The translations under genes and the position numbers were made by a program. Shown in pieces: positions 32,074-43,687 of a stretch of 64,000 nucleotides of DNA (positions within the stretch are counted from its first letter, which is position 1; every line of letters starts with the position of its first letter). The stretch is from Anaerolineae bacterium (GTDB taxonomy: Bacteria > Chloroflexota > Anaerolineae > Caldilineales > Caldilineaceae). The stretch spans positions 1 through 64,000 of the forward strand of contig JAUIHI010000026.1 in assembly GCA_030432295.1 (NCBI GenBank), written 5' to 3'. The notes beneath the pieces are model-generated. The model saw only the letters and a program-made list of their open reading frames with translations, did not search any database and was not told the origin of the DNA.

Positions 32074-33080
32074 ACCATTCACCAACGCAGGTTTCAGTGA
32101 TCGGCTGTGGCTATTGGGGCAAGAATCTGGTGCGCAACTTCCACGCGCTGGGCGCGCTGGCCGCGGTCTGCGATGCCACACCCCAGGGCCGAGAATTGGC
32201 CGCGTCCCTGGCTCCCGGTATTCCAATATATAGCGATGCCGATGCGCTCCTGTCCACGGACGTATCGGGTGTTGTAATTGCGACTCCAGCCGAAACCCAT
32301 TTTGACCTGGCCCGGCAGGCGCTGCTGGCGGGCAAAGATATTTTTGTGGAAAAGCCTCTGGCCCTTGCCTACGAGCAGGGCAGTCAACTGGTGCGGCTGG
32401 CAGGCGAGCGCAAGCGGATGTTGATGGTGGGCCACGTGCTGGAATATCATCCAGGGGTGGTGGCGCTCTACGATCTGGTGCAGCGGGGCGTGCTGGGGAC
32501 AATACAATACATCTACTCCAACCGGCTCAGCCTGGGCATCTTCCGCCGGGAGGAGAATATCCTGTGGAGTTTTGCCCCCCACGACATCGCGGTCATTTTG
32601 CGGCTGGTCGGGTCCCTGCCCTTCGAGGTGGTCTGCACCGGCGGCACATACATCCGGCCCAACATCGCCGATGTCACGATGACCAATCTGCTCTTTGACA
32701 ACGGCGTGCGTGCCCACATCCATGTCTCCTGGCTGCATCCTTTCAAAGAGCAGCGGCTGGTGGTGATCGGCAGCCGCAAGATGGCTGTCTTTGACGACGT
32801 AGCCAAACAATTGGTTCTCTACGACCAGCGGGTGGAATGGCAGGAGGGGCAGCCTGTGCCAGTACGCGGCGAAGGGGAGCGGGTGGACTACACCAGCGAC
32901 GAACCGTTGCGGCTGGAATGTCAAGCGTTTCTGGACGCCATCGCGCAACGCCATCCGGCCATCACCGACGGGCCGAGTGGTCTCCGCGTGCTGCGGGTCT
33001 TGCAGGCGGCCCAGCGCTCTCTGGTGATGAATGGTGAGCCGGTGCATCTGCCGATGGACGCGTCGGACAGTCTGGTATAG
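32070..33080 (+). CDS. wbpB: Gfo/Idh/MocA oxidoreductase, WbpB-like
   Basis: NAD-dependent 3-dehydrogenase acting on UDP-GlcNAcA in the WbpA-B-E-D pathway. N-terminal Rossmann motif VSVIGCGYWGKNLVRNFHAL, then the family signature DIFVEKPLALAYEQG (Glu-Lys-Pro catalytic lysine) and LMVGHVLEYHPGVVALYDLV. The product is about 336 residues. I chose TTG 32070, with AGGAAAGCGAG upstream, because the upstream frame to 32013 lies in the preceding small gene; the start overlaps that gene's stop (TTGA). Co-directional with wbpA, wbpD and wbpE. Confidence 0.9.
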   Translation: MNHSPTQVSVIGCGYWGKNLVRNFHALGALAAVCDATPQGRELAASLAPGIPIYSDADALLSTDVSGVVIATPAETHFDLARQALLAGKDIFVEKPLALAYEQGSQLVRLAGERKRMLMVGHVLEYHPGVVALYDLVQRGVLGTIQYIYSNRLSLGIFRREENILWSFAPHDIAVILRLVGSLPFEVVCTGGTYIRPNIADVTMTNLLFDNGVRAHIHVSWLHPFKEQRLVVIGSRKMAVFDDVAKQLVLYDQRVEWQEGQPVPVRGEGERVDYTSDEPLRLECQAFLDAIAQRHPAITDGPSGLRVLRVLQAAQRSLVMNGEPVHLPMDASDSLV

Positions 33081-33130
33081 GAGAGAACGCAGATGACGCC
33101 GAAACAACAGACTTCCGCAGATTATGTAAT

Positions 33131-33240
33131 TGTTAACGGGATAGTGGAATTTTCAACGCAAAGATGCAAAGGAGCAGAGATGCAAAGATTTGTGGGTTCT
33201 CCTCTGCGTCTTTGCATCTTTGCGCCTTTGCGTTAGAAAG
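33131..33240. repeat. Dispersed hairpin repeat, GCAAAG type, copy 2
   Basis: Starts TTAACGGGATAGTGGAA, then CAACGCAAAGATGCAAAGG and the complementary CTTTGCATCTTTGCGCCTTTG. Same family as 2401-2520. Ends just before the wbpD start. Confidence 0.8.
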
Positions 33241-33249
33241 TCGTAGTCT

Positions 33250-33894
33250 ATGGCGGAGCCAAACTTCTACGTCCACCCCAGCGCATATGTGGATGAACCG
33301 TGCGAGATTGGGCAGGGAACGAAAATATGGCACTTTTGTCACGTGCTGGCCAATGCCCGTATTGGCGAAGGCTGTGTATTGGGTCAGAATGTGATGGTGG
33401 CCGGGAGCGCGGTCATCGGCAACAACGTAAAGATTCAAAATAATGTGGCTGTCTACGACGGGGTTGTGCTGGAGGATGACGTTTTCTGTGGCCCCAGTTG
33501 CGTCTTCACAAATGTGATCAATCCTCGCTCCCAGATTGTGCGCCGCCACCAATACCAGCCCACATTGGTCAAACGGGGCGCGACGATTGGGGCCAACGCC
33601 ACGATTGTCTGTGGGGCCACAATTGGGCGCTATGCCTTCATCGGCGCGGGCGCGGTTGTGCGGGGCGATGTGGCCGACTATGCGCTGATGCTAGGCGTAC
33701 CCGCTGTGCAGAAGGGTTGGATGAGCCGTCACGGCCATCGACTCGTGACACAAAACGCGGTGGGTGAATGGCTTTGCCCGGAGAGCGGCTGGCGCTATCG
33801 GGAAGAGTCGCCCGGTCTGCTCCGTTGTCTGGATTGGCCGGAGGAGCAGCCACTTACAGAAAAGCAGGACACAGATTCTTATGATTTGGCTTGA
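33250..33894 (+). CDS. wbpD: Hexapeptide-repeat N-acetyltransferase, WbpD-like
   Basis: Acetyl-CoA-dependent 3-N-acetylation of UDP-GlcNAc3NA, the last step to the diacetamido-uronic acid nucleotide. 214 residues with left-handed beta-helix hexapeptide repeats ([60 protein letters not shown]). The family's asparagine-rich NNVKIQNN segment is present. A longer C-terminal tail (about 160-214) is less conserved. It starts 10 bases after the repeat at 33131-33240. Confidence 0.9.
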   Translation: MAEPNFYVHPSAYVDEPCEIGQGTKIWHFCHVLANARIGEGCVLGQNVMVAGSAVIGNNVKIQNNVAVYDGVVLEDDVFCGPSCVFTNVINPRSQIVRRHQYQPTLVKRGATIGANATIVCGATIGRYAFIGAGAVVRGDVADYALMLGVPAVQKGWMSRHGHRLVTQNAVGEWLCPESGWRYREESPGLLRCLDWPEEQPLTEKQDTDSYDLA

Positions 33895-33994
33895 TTCGCG
33901 CTGATATGGGCGCGTGTGACACGGATTGGTTCAGCATAAATCCATCGTTTCCGCGTAGTCTGCGTCCCTCCATTTTCTCCTGATAGGAATTTCA

Positions 33995-35146
33995 ATGAAC
34001 TCCGTACCTCTGCTTGACCTGAAAGCTCAATACGCCACCATCCGGGCAGAAGTGCGGGCCGCGGTGGATCGGGTGCTGGAATCCCAGTACTTTATCCTCG
34101 GCCCGGAGGTGGAGGCACTGGAAGCCGAAGTGGCTGCCTATTGTCACTGCCAATACGGAATTGGCGTATCCTCTGGCAGCGATGCCCTGTTGGTGGCGCT
34201 GATGGCAATCGATCTCCAGCCCGGCGAGGAAGTGATCACTACCCCCTACACATTCTTTGCCACTGCTGGCGCGATTGCGCGGCTGGGAGCAAAGCCGGTC
34301 TTTGTCGACATCGACCCGCTTACCTACAACCTGGACCCAGCGCGGCTGGAAGCTGCGGTCACGCCCCGGACCCGGGCAATCATCCCCGTGCATCTGTATG
34401 GGCAGATGGCTGATATGGATCCGGTGATGGCGGTGGCTGAACGTCACAGCTTGTATGTGATCGAGGATGCTGCTCAGGCCATTGGCGCAGAGTATAAGGG
34501 GCAGCGGGCTGGCTCTATTGGCCATCTCGGTTGCTTCAGCTTCTTCCCTTCGAAAAATCTGGGCGGTGTGGGCGATGGGGGGATGGTGACCAGCAACGAC
34601 GCGGCCCTGGCAGACAAAGTGCGACTGCTGCGGGGACACGGCGCACGGCCCAAATATCATCACAGCGTGGTGGGCGGCAACTTCCGTCTGGATGCGTTGC
34701 AGGCCGCTGTGCTGCGGGTGAAGCTGCCCTATCTGGACGGCTGGACTACGGCCCGCCAGCACAATGCGGATACCTACCGGCGGCTCTTTATCGAGAGCGG
34801 GCTGGTGGCCGATGAACAGATCGTTCTACCGGTGGATGCCGGTAATGGGCGCCACATCTACAATCAGTTCGTGATTCGGGTCGAGCAGCGGGATGCGTTG
34901 GCTGCTTATCTAAACGAACGGGGGATTGGGACAGAGGTTTACTATCCTGTGCCTATGCACCGGTTGGAATGTTTTGCCGAAATGGAACTGGCTGTTGGTG
35001 CGTTCCCCGAGAGCGAAGCCGCCGCGCTGGAAACGTTGGCCCTGCCTATCTATCCGGAACTGAGCGAGGCGATGTTGGCGCAAGTGGTGCAAGCTATCAC
35101 TGCGTTCTATGGCGGGAGCGCCTCTTGGCGCGCTTCTTTCTGTTGA
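33995..35146 (+). CDS. wbpE: DegT/DnrJ/EryC1 aminotransferase, WbpE-like
   Basis: PLP-dependent 3-aminotransferase that makes UDP-GlcNAc3NA from the 3-keto intermediate of WbpB. Family motifs: [13 protein letters not shown]-like start, [33 protein letters not shown], and the PLP lysine in [17 protein letters not shown]. Length of 383 is typical. With 30473, 32070 and 33250 it completes a pathway set, although gene order is A-B-D-E. Confidence 0.9.
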   Translation: MNSVPLLDLKAQYATIRAEVRAAVDRVLESQYFILGPEVEALEAEVAAYCHCQYGIGVSSGSDALLVALMAIDLQPGEEVITTPYTFFATAGAIARLGAKPVFVDIDPLTYNLDPARLEAAVTPRTRAIIPVHLYGQMADMDPVMAVAERHSLYVIEDAAQAIGAEYKGQRAGSIGHLGCFSFFPSKNLGGVGDGGMVTSNDAALADKVRLLRGHGARPKYHHSVVGGNFRLDALQAAVLRVKLPYLDGWTTARQHNADTYRRLFIESGLVADEQIVLPVDAGNGRHIYNQFVIRVEQRDALAAYLNERGIGTEVYYPVPMHRLECFAEMELAVGAFPESEAAALETLALPIYPELSEAMLAQVVQAITAFYGGSASWRASFC

Positions 35147-35156
35147 TGCCTGAAAT

Positions 35157-35214
35157 TTGCCGCCACTGTTGCCTGTGGTATAGTGGATTCTCAGTTCTGA
35201 GTATGAATCTACTA
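35157..35214 (+). promoter_or_regulatory. Promoter with overlapping palindrome before wzz-like gene
   Basis: TTGCCG (35157-35162), 16-base spacer, TATAGT (35179-35184). A palindrome begins inside the -10: TAGTGGATTC (35181-35190) with GAATCTACTA (35205-35214), and inner TCAG/CTGA arms. This could be an operator or a hairpin at the 5' end of the transcript. Confidence 0.5.
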
Positions 35215-35272
35215 TAAAAGAAATGCTGCTGGACAGATTGATGCAGCACACAGACAATTTTGCGTACCCTCT

Positions 35273-38200
35273 ATGACCGTCAGCAATCCTGAAATTCCCA
35301 ACCGACCTGCTACTCCCTCCCCTGATACATGGATGCCTGAAGACGAGATCGACCTGCGCCAATATGTGCTGGTGCTGGTGGCTTGGTGGCGGGAGATTGT
35401 ACTGATTGCTCTGCTCACCGCTGTTGTTGCAGCTACACTCGTGCTGCTCAGCCGTTTTGTCTTGCCTCCGGTCTATGAGGCATCGGCCACAGTTGCGATT
35501 GCCCGCACCCAGAGCAACATCAACTTTGACGATCGTTTCCAGACGACGGTGGCCCAAGGTGACACCACTGCTAATTCACGGGTGATCGACTACAATGCCC
35601 GGCGTTCCGCTCTGCTCGGTCTGGTGGCAAGTGGCAATGTAGCCCAGGCAGTCATCGCGCAAATAGGCGATCAACTGGAAGAAGAGGAAAGGCAACCCGC
35701 TCGATTGCTAGAGTTGGTCAGTGCTGAGTTGGTCACGCCCGAAGGTAGTAACGCTAATATATCCAGCGATTTGATCCTGATTGCAGTTGAAGCTCCTGAA
35801 GCCCCATTGGCCGCTGCGATTGCCAATGCCTGGGCTGAAAATTATGTGGCCCTGATCAACAAACTCTACGGCGAAGTACCTGCAGAGTTGGTGGCTTCGG
35901 TCGAGGTGGAGATGGCCCAATCCCAGACCACCTATGAGCAAGCGCAGCAGGCACTGGAAGCGTTTATCGCTCAGAATGATATCGACCGTCTGAATCGTCT
36001 GATCGCCGAGAAGCAGGACATTATCCAAAGCCTGCAGCAGGGGCGCCAGACTGCCATCACCACCATTGTTGATGAAGAGCTGGCCGCACGCAGGCAGATT
36101 ATCTCGGCCTATATCAACGCCCAGGCAAGCAACCGGCTGCTGGCCTTCAACAAAGAACAGGACGGCAAGCAAACCTTTCTTTCTGCCTTGATTGAGACTG
36201 AATCCGCTAATCGGCTCAACGCATTTACCAGCGATCAGGCGGCTCGGCGGAAGCTTTTTGACCAGTATGTCGACACGCAGACACAGAATCAGCTGTTGGC
36301 CTTGACCAAAGATCAGGAAGCGCGCAGGCAGATTTTTTCCCAATACAGCGATGCGCAGATTGCAAATACTCTGGTAGCCTTTGCCAGAGACCAGGAAGCG
36401 CGCACGAGGCTGTTTAATCAATATACGTCCACCCAGATTGACAACCAGTTGTTGGCTCTGGCCAAAGATCAGGAAGTTCGCCAACGTCTCTTCGATCAAT
36501 ATACAAATGCGCAACTGGACAATCAACTCCTGGCTCTTTCCAAGGATCAGGAGATTCGGCGCAAGCTCTTCGAGACGTATGTTGATAACCTAGTCAGCAA
36601 TCGGTTGGTGGCTGTCAACAAGGATCAAGAGGGCCGTGCCAGGCTCTTTGCCCAATATGTCAACACAGAGATCGAAAACCGACTCAAAGCTTTTGCCCAG
36701 GAACAAGACACCAAAAGCCAGGTCTTCCAGGCCTATGCCAATGCAGACAGCCGAGCCAAGGTCTCTGTCTTCAACGAGCAGGTCGATGAGAAGTTGACCA
36801 CATTGGGCTATGCCTACGAAAGTCGGCGCAAGTTGGACCGCCTGTTGCAGGAAGCCCAGGGCCTCTGGTTGCAGACGACTCTGGCTGGGGAGGCTGGGGC
36901 CGCAACCAATGGGCTGGCGCTGCTGCTGCTCAAGGCGGAAGTCTTCGCTTCATCCAGCAGTCTGCCGGGCGATCTACAGTTGCGGCTCGACAATGCAGAC
37001 CTCAGTGGTGCCGATGCCAGCACCCAGAGCGCGGACCTGGACGCCTTGATATCGGTGTTGAAGGCGCGTATCGCCGAACTTGACCAGCAAATTGCAGCCC
37101 AGTCCCGTTCTGTCTTGAACAATGAAGGCTATGACCTGCTTGCAACCGATCGACCTGTGGACGATCCGCTTTTTGCTGCCCTGCAGAAGCAGTATCAAGA
37201 CCTCTTCGCGGTGGGGCCGCTGGCCCAGGCTGCCGACGGGGTTGGTGGCGCGTCCCTGTCCACGGCGATTTTGCAGAAATACGAATCTCTCTTTGCTGTG
37301 GACGCATTGGCCCAGGCTTCCGACAGTGTTTGGCAGGATAGCGCTCTGCTGAATCAGGCATTGGCCAAGTATCAGGAACTCTTCAAGGCTGGCGATTTTG
37401 TAGGACTGACCGACACGTTGCCTCAAGACCTCACCGATGCCATTACGATCAGGTATCAGGACCTTTTCCAACTGGGCAATCTCTCTTCTGCGCAAGCCGT
37501 CGTTGATGAGAACCAATTGTCAACTGCAATTCTGGCCAAGTACGCTGAGCTTTTCAACCTGGGCGAACTGGCGTCACAGGCTGACGCACCAGACCAGGGC
37601 GAACTTTCTGCTGCTATCTTAGCCAAATATCAGGAGCTTTTTGCGCTGGGTGAACTGACTACAACCCAGGCGAACACCGTCGAGAGCGATCTCTCCACCG
37701 CGATTCTCTCCCGCTATCAGGAATTGTTTGGGTTAGGCGCGTTGGCTTCCGCTTCCACGGTGATCTCTTCAACCACACCGCTCTTCGAAGCTATCCAGAC
37801 CGAATACCCGGACCTTTTTGTCCCCGGCGACCTCTCGGCACTGACGGAATCCATTGCAGAGAACAATGCCCTGGCCTTGCTTGGAGCGGAGCGGGCCAAG
37901 GAACTGTTGCAGTTGCAGGGGTTGGAAGATTTGCCCGCCTTTTCGTCTGCCAGCGAGCCTCTGAACCAAGCCATCGATAAATTGGAGAAAGAAATCCAGT
38001 CCTTACAGGCGCAACGGGAAAACCAAGTTGCTGAGCAGGGACAGCTAACACGGCGTCGGGACTTGGCCCAGAGTACGCTGAATACCCTGCGTAACAAGAG
38101 TGCCGAGTTGAATCTGACCCGTACGGTGACCAACAGCGAGCTACGTTTTGCCTCGCCCGCTGTGGAGCCGATGAAGCCGATGGCGCGGCAGGGTCTGATT

Positions 38201-38320
38201 ACAACCACAGCTTTGGCTGGGATTGTGGGGCTGATGCTGGCGGTCTTTGTCGTCTTCTTTGCCAACTTTATGGGCGCCCACCCCTGGTTGGAAAAGAGAG
38301 AACTTGGATTGCAGAATTGA
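35273..38320 (+). CDS. Giant Wzz-like polysaccharide co-polymerase with two internal repeat arrays
   Basis: Probably regulates polysaccharide chain length or export. 1015 residues, about twice to three times the usual Wzz length. It has the Wzz layout: cytoplasmic start with EIDLRQYVLVLVAWWREIVL, membrane helix at about 35-62, periplasmic helical region, second membrane helix near 975-1000 and a short tail. No tyrosine-kinase domain is attached. The interior holds about nine copies of a 26-residue unit (LLALTKDQEARRQIFSQY-like) and about eight copies of a 29-residue unit (LSTAILAKYQELFALGEL-like). It lies between the WbpA-B-D-E genes and a pentapeptide-repeat gene. Confidence 0.8.
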   Translation: MTVSNPEIPNRPATPSPDTWMPEDEIDLRQYVLVLVAWWREIVLIALLTAVVAATLVLLSRFVLPPVYEASATVAIARTQSNINFDDRFQTTVAQGDTTANSRVIDYNARRSALLGLVASGNVAQAVIAQIGDQLEEEERQPARLLELVSAELVTPEGSNANISSDLILIAVEAPEAPLAAAIANAWAENYVALINKLYGEVPAELVASVEVEMAQSQTTYEQAQQALEAFIAQNDIDRLNRLIAEKQDIIQSLQQGRQTAITTIVDEELAARRQIISAYINAQASNRLLAFNKEQDGKQTFLSALIETESANRLNAFTSDQAARRKLFDQYVDTQTQNQLLALTKDQEARRQIFSQYSDAQIANTLVAFARDQEARTRLFNQYTSTQIDNQLLALAKDQEVRQRLFDQYTNAQLDNQLLALSKDQEIRRKLFETYVDNLVSNRLVAVNKDQEGRARLFAQYVNTEIENRLKAFAQEQDTKSQVFQAYANADSRAKVSVFNEQVDEKLTTLGYAYESRRKLDRLLQEAQGLWLQTTLAGEAGAATNGLALLLLKAEVFASSSSLPGDLQLRLDNADLSGADASTQSADLDALISVLKARIAELDQQIAAQSRSVLNNEGYDLLATDRPVDDPLFAALQKQYQDLFAVGPLAQAADGVGGASLSTAILQKYESLFAVDALAQASDSVWQDSALLNQALAKYQELFKAGDFVGLTDTLPQDLTDAITIRYQDLFQLGNLSSAQAVVDENQLSTAILAKYAELFNLGELASQADAPDQGELSAAILAKYQELFALGELTTTQANTVESDLSTAILSRYQELFGLGALASASTVISSTTPLFEAIQTEYPDLFVPGDLSALTESIAENNALALLGAERAKELLQLQGLEDLPAFSSASEPLNQAIDKLEKEIQSLQAQRENQVAEQGQLTRRRDLAQSTLNTLRNKSAELNLTRTVTNSELRFASPAVEPMKPMARQGLITTTALAGIVGLMLAVFVVFFANFMGAHPWLEKRELGLQN
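36137..36840 (+). repeat. Tandem 78-base coding repeats in the wzz-like gene
   Basis: About nine units of 26 codons with the core KDQEARRxLFxQY and a closing IxNQ. Copies differ by several residues, so the array is old rather than freshly duplicated. It would make a long regular helix. Confidence 0.8.
37165..37865 (+). repeat. Tandem 87-base coding repeats in the wzz-like gene
   Basis: About eight units of 29 codons with the core AIxxKYQELFxLGELA. Distinct in period and sequence from the 78-base array upstream. Confidence 0.8.
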
Positions 38321-38454
38321 CGCATGTATGAAGAAAATGGGCGTAGATTTGTAACTTTGTCATCGTCAATGAGATGGCAGCGCATCAATGTAGCGCAATC
38401 TGTTAAATTGCGTCTGGACAATCTGTCAGCTTGTGTTACAAGGGAGTATTTGTT

Positions 38455-39141
38455 ATGTGGCGAATGCGCTATGGGGTTGTAATTGTGGGGTTGGCTTTGG
38501 CTTTGGGGTTTGTAGCCTATGGCCGTTTTTCTTCACCGTCCGCAATGGCGGCTCCAGCCCAACAGGGCATCAACCAGTTGCCCCTGGAATTGTATGTGCT
38601 GCTCAACCAGCCCGGCCCGCTTTGGCTGGCTCGCATCGATCTGGAAGGTGTGGACCTGGCGGGAGCACGGCTGACCGGGGCCAATTTGCGTCAGGCCCGG
38701 CTCAATTCGACGAGTCTCGTTGGGACGAATCTGGTGGGGGCGAATCTGGAACGGGCCAATCTGGTCAGTGCCAATTTGAGCGGCGCATCCTTGCAGGGAG
38801 CCAGTCTACTCAGCACATCCCTGCAGAACAGCGATCTGCGCGGCGCAGACCTGTCTCTAGCTAATCTGGCTGGGGCTAATGTAACTGGTGCGAAGTATGA
38901 CGTCACCACTATCTGGCCCGCAGGTTTCGATCCGGTGGCGGGCAAGGCCAGTCTGATCGAGCCAACGCCGACCCCTGCACCACCAACGGCCACACCTGTG
39001 CCACCGACCGCTACGCCGGTTCCGCCCACGGCCACGCCCGTGCCACCGACACCGGAACCGCCTACGCCAGAGCCACCGACACCGGTGCCTCCCACACCCG
39101 AACCAGCGGAAGAAGAGGCGACGGCTACACCGGTTCCCTGA
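38455..39141 (+). CDS. Exported pentapeptide-repeat protein with Pro/Thr tail
   Basis: 228 residues. N-terminal signal or membrane anchor (about 5-24), then a run of pentapeptide repeats of A(N/D)LxX type ([28 protein letters not shown], about 60-150), which fold into a right-handed quadrilateral helix, then a Pro/Thr-rich tail with [12 protein letters not shown] units. Start ATG 38455 has AGGGAG 8 bases upstream; an upstream in-frame start lacks a site. Function unknown; the linker suggests cell-surface display. Neighbour of the wzz-like gene. Confidence 0.85.
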   Translation: MWRMRYGVVIVGLALALGFVAYGRFSSPSAMAAPAQQGINQLPLELYVLLNQPGPLWLARIDLEGVDLAGARLTGANLRQARLNSTSLVGTNLVGANLERANLVSANLSGASLQGASLLSTSLQNSDLRGADLSLANLAGANVTGAKYDVTTIWPAGFDPVAGKASLIEPTPTPAPPTATPVPPTATPVPPTATPVPPTPEPPTPEPPTPVPPTPEPAEEEATATPVP

Positions 39142-39540
39142 TGCCTAGGACGCAGATTTTTATGATCCGGATTGATGGCCGCTGATGAGATGACTCCAGT
39201 GCGGCTCAACAGGAATTCAGGGGGTAACCCGCTTGAATTCAATACGGCTGGAAACAGCACCCGCTTTCTTAAGCGTCACCTACTCAATCAGCGCTGATTT
39301 GGGCGGTTGATTCCTAACCCACTGAGTTTCCAAAGAACCAAGGTTTCCCAGCCACTGATAAACACGGATGCTTCTCCTGTATTTCTTTGTGATCTCTGTG
39401 GTTCAAATGGCTTTTTGCAGTTGATTCAATGAAATGCGAGACTGATAGTTTGTAGGATGCACCTTTCTAACTGAATGAACGAGACCTGCCAGGTTTCAGA
39501 AAACCTGGCAGGTCTTGACACTCATCTTGGCGTTGACGGG
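39142..39540. other. Intergenic region with small inverted repeats
   Basis: 399 bases without a supported gene. It holds an inverted repeat around GAATTCAGGGGG / CGCTTGAATTC (39211-39241), pieces of dispersed GTTTCTTTGTGATCTCTGTGG-like repeat near 39380-39405, and the palindrome at 39481-39517. No promoter or terminator is convincing. Confidence 0.6.
39481..39517. repeat. Palindromic repeat, ACCTGCCAGGTTT type, copy 2
   Basis: AGACCTGCCAGGTTTCAG and AAAACCTGGCAGGTCT form a hairpin nearly identical to the one at 16262-16297. Confidence 0.85.
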
Positions 39541-40326
39541 CTAACCCTCAACCGGGACCGGATCGGGCTGCAACTGCCAGCCGGCAACCTCTGCCTGGTG
39601 GCGTGGGGCCACCGAGCGGCTGACAGACGCGGGCTGCGCTTGCTCGTCGACCGGTTGGGTGAACGTACGCTGGAAGTGGACACCGTAGGTGCGCATGATC
39701 TGTTGTTGGTCGGTGGCTGACTGGTCGCGCAGGGCGTGACGCAGGTCGCCGACCAGATGGCGGATCAGGCGATCACTGCTACGACGTACAGCCCGACCCG
39801 TTTGCCGAGCGCTGTGTAGCTGCTGTTTGGTCTCGTTGAGATCGTCCAGGGCTGCCTGCAGGGCGTCACGGGCCGCGGGCAGGGCAACCGGATCGATGGC
39901 CGACGCATAGCCTGCCTCCACCGCGGCCTGGTCGCCCTGCACCAGACGGTCGGCCATCTCCAGCCAGGCCGCACGGTTTTGGAGCCGGGGGATGCGGCGG
40001 GCACGCAGATGGTAGTAGGGCAGAACTGCGGGGGAGACCCCTTGCCAACGTACCTGCCAGCGCACAGTGTTCCAGGTGTGGCGAACCTGGCCCTGGAGCA
40101 CCTCTACCGCGGCAGCCGTCTGGGCCAGGGCCTGTTGATGGGCGGCTTGGGCCTGGGCGATAGTCTGCACGGTTGCCTCCAACTGGGTGGCCTGGCTATC
40201 CAGGGCGTCAGCGGTGGCTTCGGCCAGATAGGTGCGACCGGCAGTTTGCCCGCGCAAATGGCTCTCCAGGGCCGTGCGCAGCAGGCTGATGCGGTGGCTG
40301 TCATTCGTGGGGTGTAAGATTGTCAT
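39541..40326 (-). CDS. Hypothetical helical protein
   Basis: I do not recognise this family. 261 residues, no signal peptide or membrane helix. Residues 30-80 are Ala/Gln-rich and likely a coiled coil (LEATVQTIAQAQAAHQQALA), a middle segment carries VRWQVRWQGVSPAVLPYYHL, and 150-200 is again helical with DALQAALDDLNETKQQLHSA. The tail is Gln/Pro-rich. AAGGAAG precedes the ATG at 40326 on the minus strand. It is the only minus-strand gene in the 27-64 kb part, between repeats, so its transcription is independent. Confidence 0.6.
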   Translation of the reverse strand: MTILHPTNDSHRISLLRTALESHLRGQTAGRTYLAEATADALDSQATQLEATVQTIAQAQAAHQQALAQTAAAVEVLQGQVRHTWNTVRWQVRWQGVSPAVLPYYHLRARRIPRLQNRAAWLEMADRLVQGDQAAVEAGYASAIDPVALPAARDALQAALDDLNETKQQLHSARQTGRAVRRSSDRLIRHLVGDLRHALRDQSATDQQQIMRTYGVHFQRTFTQPVDEQAQPASVSRSVAPRHQAEVAGWQLQPDPVPVEG

Positions 40327-40642
40327 GCTATACTTCCTTTCTTGAATCGCGAAGTCATTTTGCGAATGGATGACTTCTCTTTTCGAACGTGATGCGTCAC
40401 TTCCCTTGCGGAAAGTTTCCAGTAAAGCGCGCTTATGCTTACAATAAAGGGACTCTTTTTGGTTGGCAATAGGACAATGGTCCTGAACAAATAGGGAAAC
40501 ACGAAGACATAGAAGTACGGCTGCACACGGAAAGGACGGATTGACACGGCCATCTCCTTAGCTTTCCGAATCGAAAGCAGGCGGACGAGTACGGCCAAAA
40601 ATGGTGTTGGCAATCTATGCAGAGACTCCACTGCAAAAAGGC

Positions 40643-40714
40643 TAAAAACCGAGTTTTTAAGGCCGACTCACTCCTGGGATTTCCGGTCACTTTCGCAAAA
40701 AACTCGGTTTTTTA
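40643..40714. repeat. Inverted repeat AAAAACCGAGTTTTT type
   Basis: Left arm AAAAACCGAGTTTTT (40643-40657), right arm AAAAAACTCGGTTTTTT (40697-40713), about 40 bases apart. Each arm is itself near-palindromic, so each can also fold alone. Confidence 0.75.
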
Positions 40715-41501
40715 CTGGACTCATGCAGAGCAAATCCAAAAAGTCTTGGTTCTGCGAGATTTTATCTGGTGAGACAAGACGGCCAATACCAGCGCCGGTT
40801 GAGCCAGTCGCTTGTACTGAGTTTGTCGAAGTGAAACCAAGCGGGTTTACCCAATTGGTCAAGATGAGGGAGGAAAAAACTGGACGCGGATAAACGTAGC
40901 GGAGCGCGGATTTTTGCCTCTGCATCAGCGTCTATCCGCGTAAATCAGCGTCCCATCTCTTTTTTAGCATCCTTTTGGCCAGGGCAAAAAAAGGTCAGAT
41001 TCTCCCGCAGAGTCATAGGGGCGCAAAGAAATTCAGGAGAGAGTTCTGCTTTTATCAGCGTTTATCCGTGGCTCAAATGGCTTTTGCAGGATGTGTCATC
41101 TGTGGCTACAACAGCATTATGAGGTGGGTTTATCTGCAATAGCAGATATCGTGGGAATCACCAAGAATAGCTGAGTTCTACCCTAGGACGGTCATTTTTT
41201 GTAGCGAAGGCCGATCTCATGTAGACCAACGGCTATTTTTCTGTGATACACACCGATAGAGGGTGCGAGAACAGGCTTTGCCGTAAATAAAGGACATACT
41301 TGGCCACGCGTACACCCTTTATTCTGTGAAAAAGGCCGTCAACCCGGTGGAAGATGGCTAATACGACTTGTATAACAGGCGAACGGCGCCCACAGACGGT
41401 CTTTACACGCCGTCCGCGGCCAGGAAACCATTGGAAATACGATTCTATTGAGAGCTGCTATGCAATTTGTCCATCAAACATGTCCTACCTGATAAACTTG
41501 C

Positions 41502-41582
41502 TGCTCACAGCGCGCTTGTGGCTACAACTGGCCTGGGCTATGTGGGCTTGCGCCTGGCTATGACCATCTATGCTGGTCATTT
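41502..41582 (+). pseudogene. Remnant of a nucleotide-sugar dehydrogenase N-terminus
   Basis: One frame reads AHSALVATTGLGYVGLRLAM then TIYAGH, matching the start of wbpA at 30473 (AHVAVIGLGYVGLPLAVIL). DNA around GGCCTGGGCTATGTGGG is identical in both. Nothing of the remaining enzyme follows before gmd, so this is a decayed fragment. Confidence 0.6.
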
Positions 41583-41639
41583 CCATATTAGTGAGATACC
41601 CAGATACACCACCGCGATTCGCAAGGCACGATATCCCGT

Positions 41640-43681
<2,042 letters not shown>

Positions 43682-43687
43682 AAAACG

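Larger units (their letters stand above)
40327..41639. other. Long non-coding, repeat-rich region with gene debris
   Basis: About 1.3 kb with no supported intact gene. It contains an inverted repeat of AAAAACCGAGTTTTT type (40643-40714), a partial GCGCCGGTTGAG repeat (40794-40853), dispersed GCGGATAAACG / CTATCCGCGTAAATCAGCG repeats (about 40884-40955), and a dehydrogenase gene remnant near 41502-41582. It separates the uronic-acid/Wzz part from the gmd-led polysaccharide locus and looks like a decayed junction. Confidence 0.65.

Noticed and set aside
36137-37865. Possible CRISPR or satellite array
   Set aside because: The 78- and 87-base periodicities are in-frame protein repeats with diverged third positions, not identical DNA repeats with spacers.
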